Source of the DNA: Halobacteriales archaeon
GTDB lineage: Archaea > Thermoplasmatota > SW-10-69-26 > JACQPN01 > JAIVGT01
Direction of reading: 5' to 3'
Length of the DNA: 5,822 nt
NCBI GenBank assembly: GCA_020201485.1
Contig: JAIVGT010000268.1
Location: 1-5,822, forward strand
Numbering within the stretch: the first letter of the stretch is position 1; every line of letters begins with the position of its first letter. Below the pieces are notes generated by a model. The model worked only from the letters and a program-made list of their open reading frames with translations. It was not told the origin of the DNA and made no database searches. Made by a program: the position numbers and the translations under genes. Positions 4,456 through 5,822 of the stretch are shown in pieces.

Positions 4456-5818
4456 GCTCGGCGCGCTCGCCCTGGCCGGGCTCCTCCTGCTCCCGCTCGG
4501 CGCAGCGCACGGCGACGACTTGACGCGCGTCTACGACCCGCTCACGCATCCGGTCGCCGGCTGGCTCACGAGCGACGCGCGCATCGCGCTCGACGCGCCC
4601 GCCGACGGCTTCCTCGCCCTTCCCGCGGCGCAGCTCGGCGGGCCGGGCGCGCCGGTCACGTGGGCGCTGCCCGTGCCCATCACGGCCAGCCTGCTCGGCG
4701 GCATCGCCGGCCATCTCCTGCTGCGCGCCGACGGGCCCATCCTCGCGCACCAGCCGGACAACGCCCTGCTCCAGGTGGCGACCGCCCTCGATGGCGCGGC
4801 GGTGAACGGCACGGAGCAGGTCGTGACCTCCGCGTCCGCCGCGCTCCAGCCGGGCACGGTGTACGAGTTCGACGTCGTGACCTCGTCCGCGCGCGTCGCG
4901 ACGAAGCCGGGCGACACCCTCGGCCTGCTCGTCGCGTTCCTCGGGCTGGCGCCGAGCGGCAACGTGGGCCTCGTGCTCGGCAGCGCCGGCAGCCGCGCCG
5001 CGTTCACGCTGCGCGCCCCGGACCCGGCCGCGCTCGGCGAGGCCGCGCCTCCCGGCTGGACGGCGATGACCGTGGACGACTTCGCCCCCCTGGAGGTCAC
5101 GACCGAGCCTGTGCTCGACATCCATATCCACCATGGCGACCCGGACCCGTCGCAGCACTTCGCCAAGGTCGGCACAAGCATCACGCTGCGCGTCGTGGAC
5201 GCGGAGTCGCCCGAGCAGGGCGTGTCGCACGGCCCGTGGGGCATCGACAGCCCGCACGTGCTACGCCTGAGCGGCCTCGGCCTCGACGAGACCCTGCGCG
5301 TGGGGCCGAGCGAGGTCCTGCTGCGACCGCTCCGCCTCGCGCCGGTGGGCAAGCTGACCGTGAGCTGCGAGCAGCAGTGCAACCGCACGGGGCCGTTCGC
5401 GACGCTCGTCGTCGCCGCGCCGCAGGACGAGGCCGGGCAGGCTGGTGGGACCTCGCAGCGCATCGACCCGGGGAAGTTCGCCGAGGTGAACCTGCAGCTC
5501 GCCGCGAACGAGAGCTTCTCCTGGAGCTTCCGCACGGAGCCCGCCACGCCCATCCATTGGGACATCCACGCGCACCCGGGGGACCAGGTCATCACCTACG
5601 CGCAAGGCGACGACGCGCAGCGCAGCGGCAACTTCAGCGCGCCGTCCGCGGGCATCTACTCGCTCCTCCTCGAGAACAGCAACCCGGATGCGGTCACGGT
5701 CACGTACAGCGTCCAAGGCGGCACGCCCTACGCGCCGCCGAGGAGCCCGCTGCCGTTCGAGGGCTGGCTCCTCCTGCCCGCGCTCCTCGGCGCGGCGCTC
5801 GCCCTGCGGAGGCGCTGA
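4442..5818 (+). CDS. Secreted, C-terminally anchored protein with a cupredoxin-like (degenerate CuA) domain and a GOLD-like beta-sandwich
   Basis: A 458-aa protein with a signal peptide (residues 1-24, cleavage near A-A-H-G/D-D). Residues about 26-195 look like an all-beta domain of unknown family. Residues about 225-325 look like a cupredoxin of the cytochrome oxidase subunit II type: a His-rich entry (H228, H230, H231, H239), strand K-V-G-T-S-I-T-L-R-V (242-251), V-S-H-G-P-W-G-I-D (261-269) with His263 as a possible first copper ligand, and G-K-L-T-V-S-C-E-Q-Q-C (303-313). The C-x3-C spacing matches CuA, but the positions four and seven residues after Cys313, normally His and Met, are Gly317 and Ala320. 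Residues about 340-426 resemble a GOLD-like sandwich with I-H-W-D-I-H-A-H-P-G-D (371-381), G-N-F-S-A-P (396-401) and G-I-Y-S-L-L-L-E-N (404-412). The tail has a Pro-rich spacer (429-438), a hydrophobic helix (about 440-455) and Arg456-458, typical of surface anchoring. Four N-x-S/T sequons occur (N122, N314, N356, N397). The domain calls are from motif reading only. Confidence 0.8.
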   Translation: MAGRELGALALAGLLLLPLGAAHGDDLTRVYDPLTHPVAGWLTSDARIALDAPADGFLALPAAQLGGPGAPVTWALPVPITASLLGGIAGHLLLRADGPILAHQPDNALLQVATALDGAAVNGTEQVVTSASAALQPGTVYEFDVVTSSARVATKPGDTLGLLVAFLGLAPSGNVGLVLGSAGSRAAFTLRAPDPAALGEAAPPGWTAMTVDDFAPLEVTTEPVLDIHIHHGDPDPSQHFAKVGTSITLRVVDAESPEQGVSHGPWGIDSPHVLRLSGLGLDETLRVGPSEVLLRPLRLAPVGKLTVSCEQQCNRTGPFATLVVAAPQDEAGQAGGTSQRIDPGKFAEVNLQLAANESFSWSFRTEPATPIHWDIHAHPGDQVITYAQGDDAQRSGNFSAPSAGIYSLLLENSNPDAVTVTYSVQGGTPYAPPRSPLPFEGWLLLPALLGAALALRRR

Positions 5819-5821
5819 ATG
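5808..5821 (+). promoter_or_regulatory. Shine-Dalgarno and start codon of a further downstream gene
   Basis: GGAGG at 5808-5812, within the terminal Arg codons of the 458-aa protein, is followed 6 nt later by ATG at 5819-5821, directly after the TGA (5816-5818). This is a well-formed coupled start, so at least one more gene probably continues the operon beyond the window. Only one base of the second codon is visible, so nothing can be said of the product. Confidence 0.55.
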
Positions 5822-5822
5822 G

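Noticed and set aside
4531..5595. A 354-codon minus-strand frame within the secreted-protein gene, and similar shorter ones
   Set aside because: They are Ser/Arg/Pro/Thr-rich translations with no motifs, opposite a gene with a signal peptide, recognisable domains and an anchor. They are shadow frames.
1..5822. CRISPR arrays, insertion sequences, transposases, integrase sites or tandem repeats
   Set aside because: No direct-repeat series, terminal inverted repeats or mobile-element protein motifs were seen. Composition is uniform across the window, with no sign of recent insertion.

Overview
The window is very GC-rich (about 70% by eye). Its genes use G or C at nearly every third codon position. 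It most resembles an uncultured high-GC archaeon, possibly Thermoplasmatota-like. The hints are: a soluble dolichyl-phosphate-sugar-synthase-type glycosyltransferase; four genes that lack a Shine-Dalgarno sequence but have an AT-rich patch 27-32 nt upstream of the ATG, as leaderless archaeal genes do; and a secreted protein ending in a Pro-rich / hydrophobic / Arg-cluster tail like archaeal surface anchors. No rRNA, tRNA or lineage marker is present, so a high-GC bacterium is not excluded.

Left part (2-3834, + strand): the end of a glycan-assembly cluster. In order it holds the C-terminal part of an extended-SDR sugar-nucleotide enzyme (closest in motif to GDP-6-deoxy-D-mannose reductase), a Wzx-type lipid-linked oligosaccharide flippase joined to it by an ATGA overlap, a GT2 glycosyltransferase after a 27-nt gap, and, after a 54-nt gap with the most obvious T-tract seen, a second GT2 of the dolichyl-phosphate sugar synthase / AglJ type. 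Together they could make an activated deoxy sugar, build a lipid-linked glycan and flip it outward for N-glycosylation or a surface polysaccharide.

Middle (3831-4332): a minus-strand gene for a small secreted six-cysteine protein converges on the last glycosyltransferase. The two stop codons overlap (CTAA) inside the loop of a 7-bp inverted repeat. Its 5' side faces a 103-nt divergent intergenic region.

Right part (4333-5821, + strand): a 40-aa single-pass membrane protein overlaps a 458-aa secreted, C-terminally anchored protein by 14 nt. The large protein appears to have an N-terminal beta-sandwich, a central cupredoxin-like domain resembling the CuA domain of cytochrome oxidase subunit II but with part of the metal site lost, and a GOLD-like C-terminal beta-sandwich rich in His. 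Another gene seems to start at 5819, directly after its stop. The most novel material is this small-membrane-protein / degenerate-cupredoxin pair with the divergent Cys-rich secreted protein. The pair's function is unknown.
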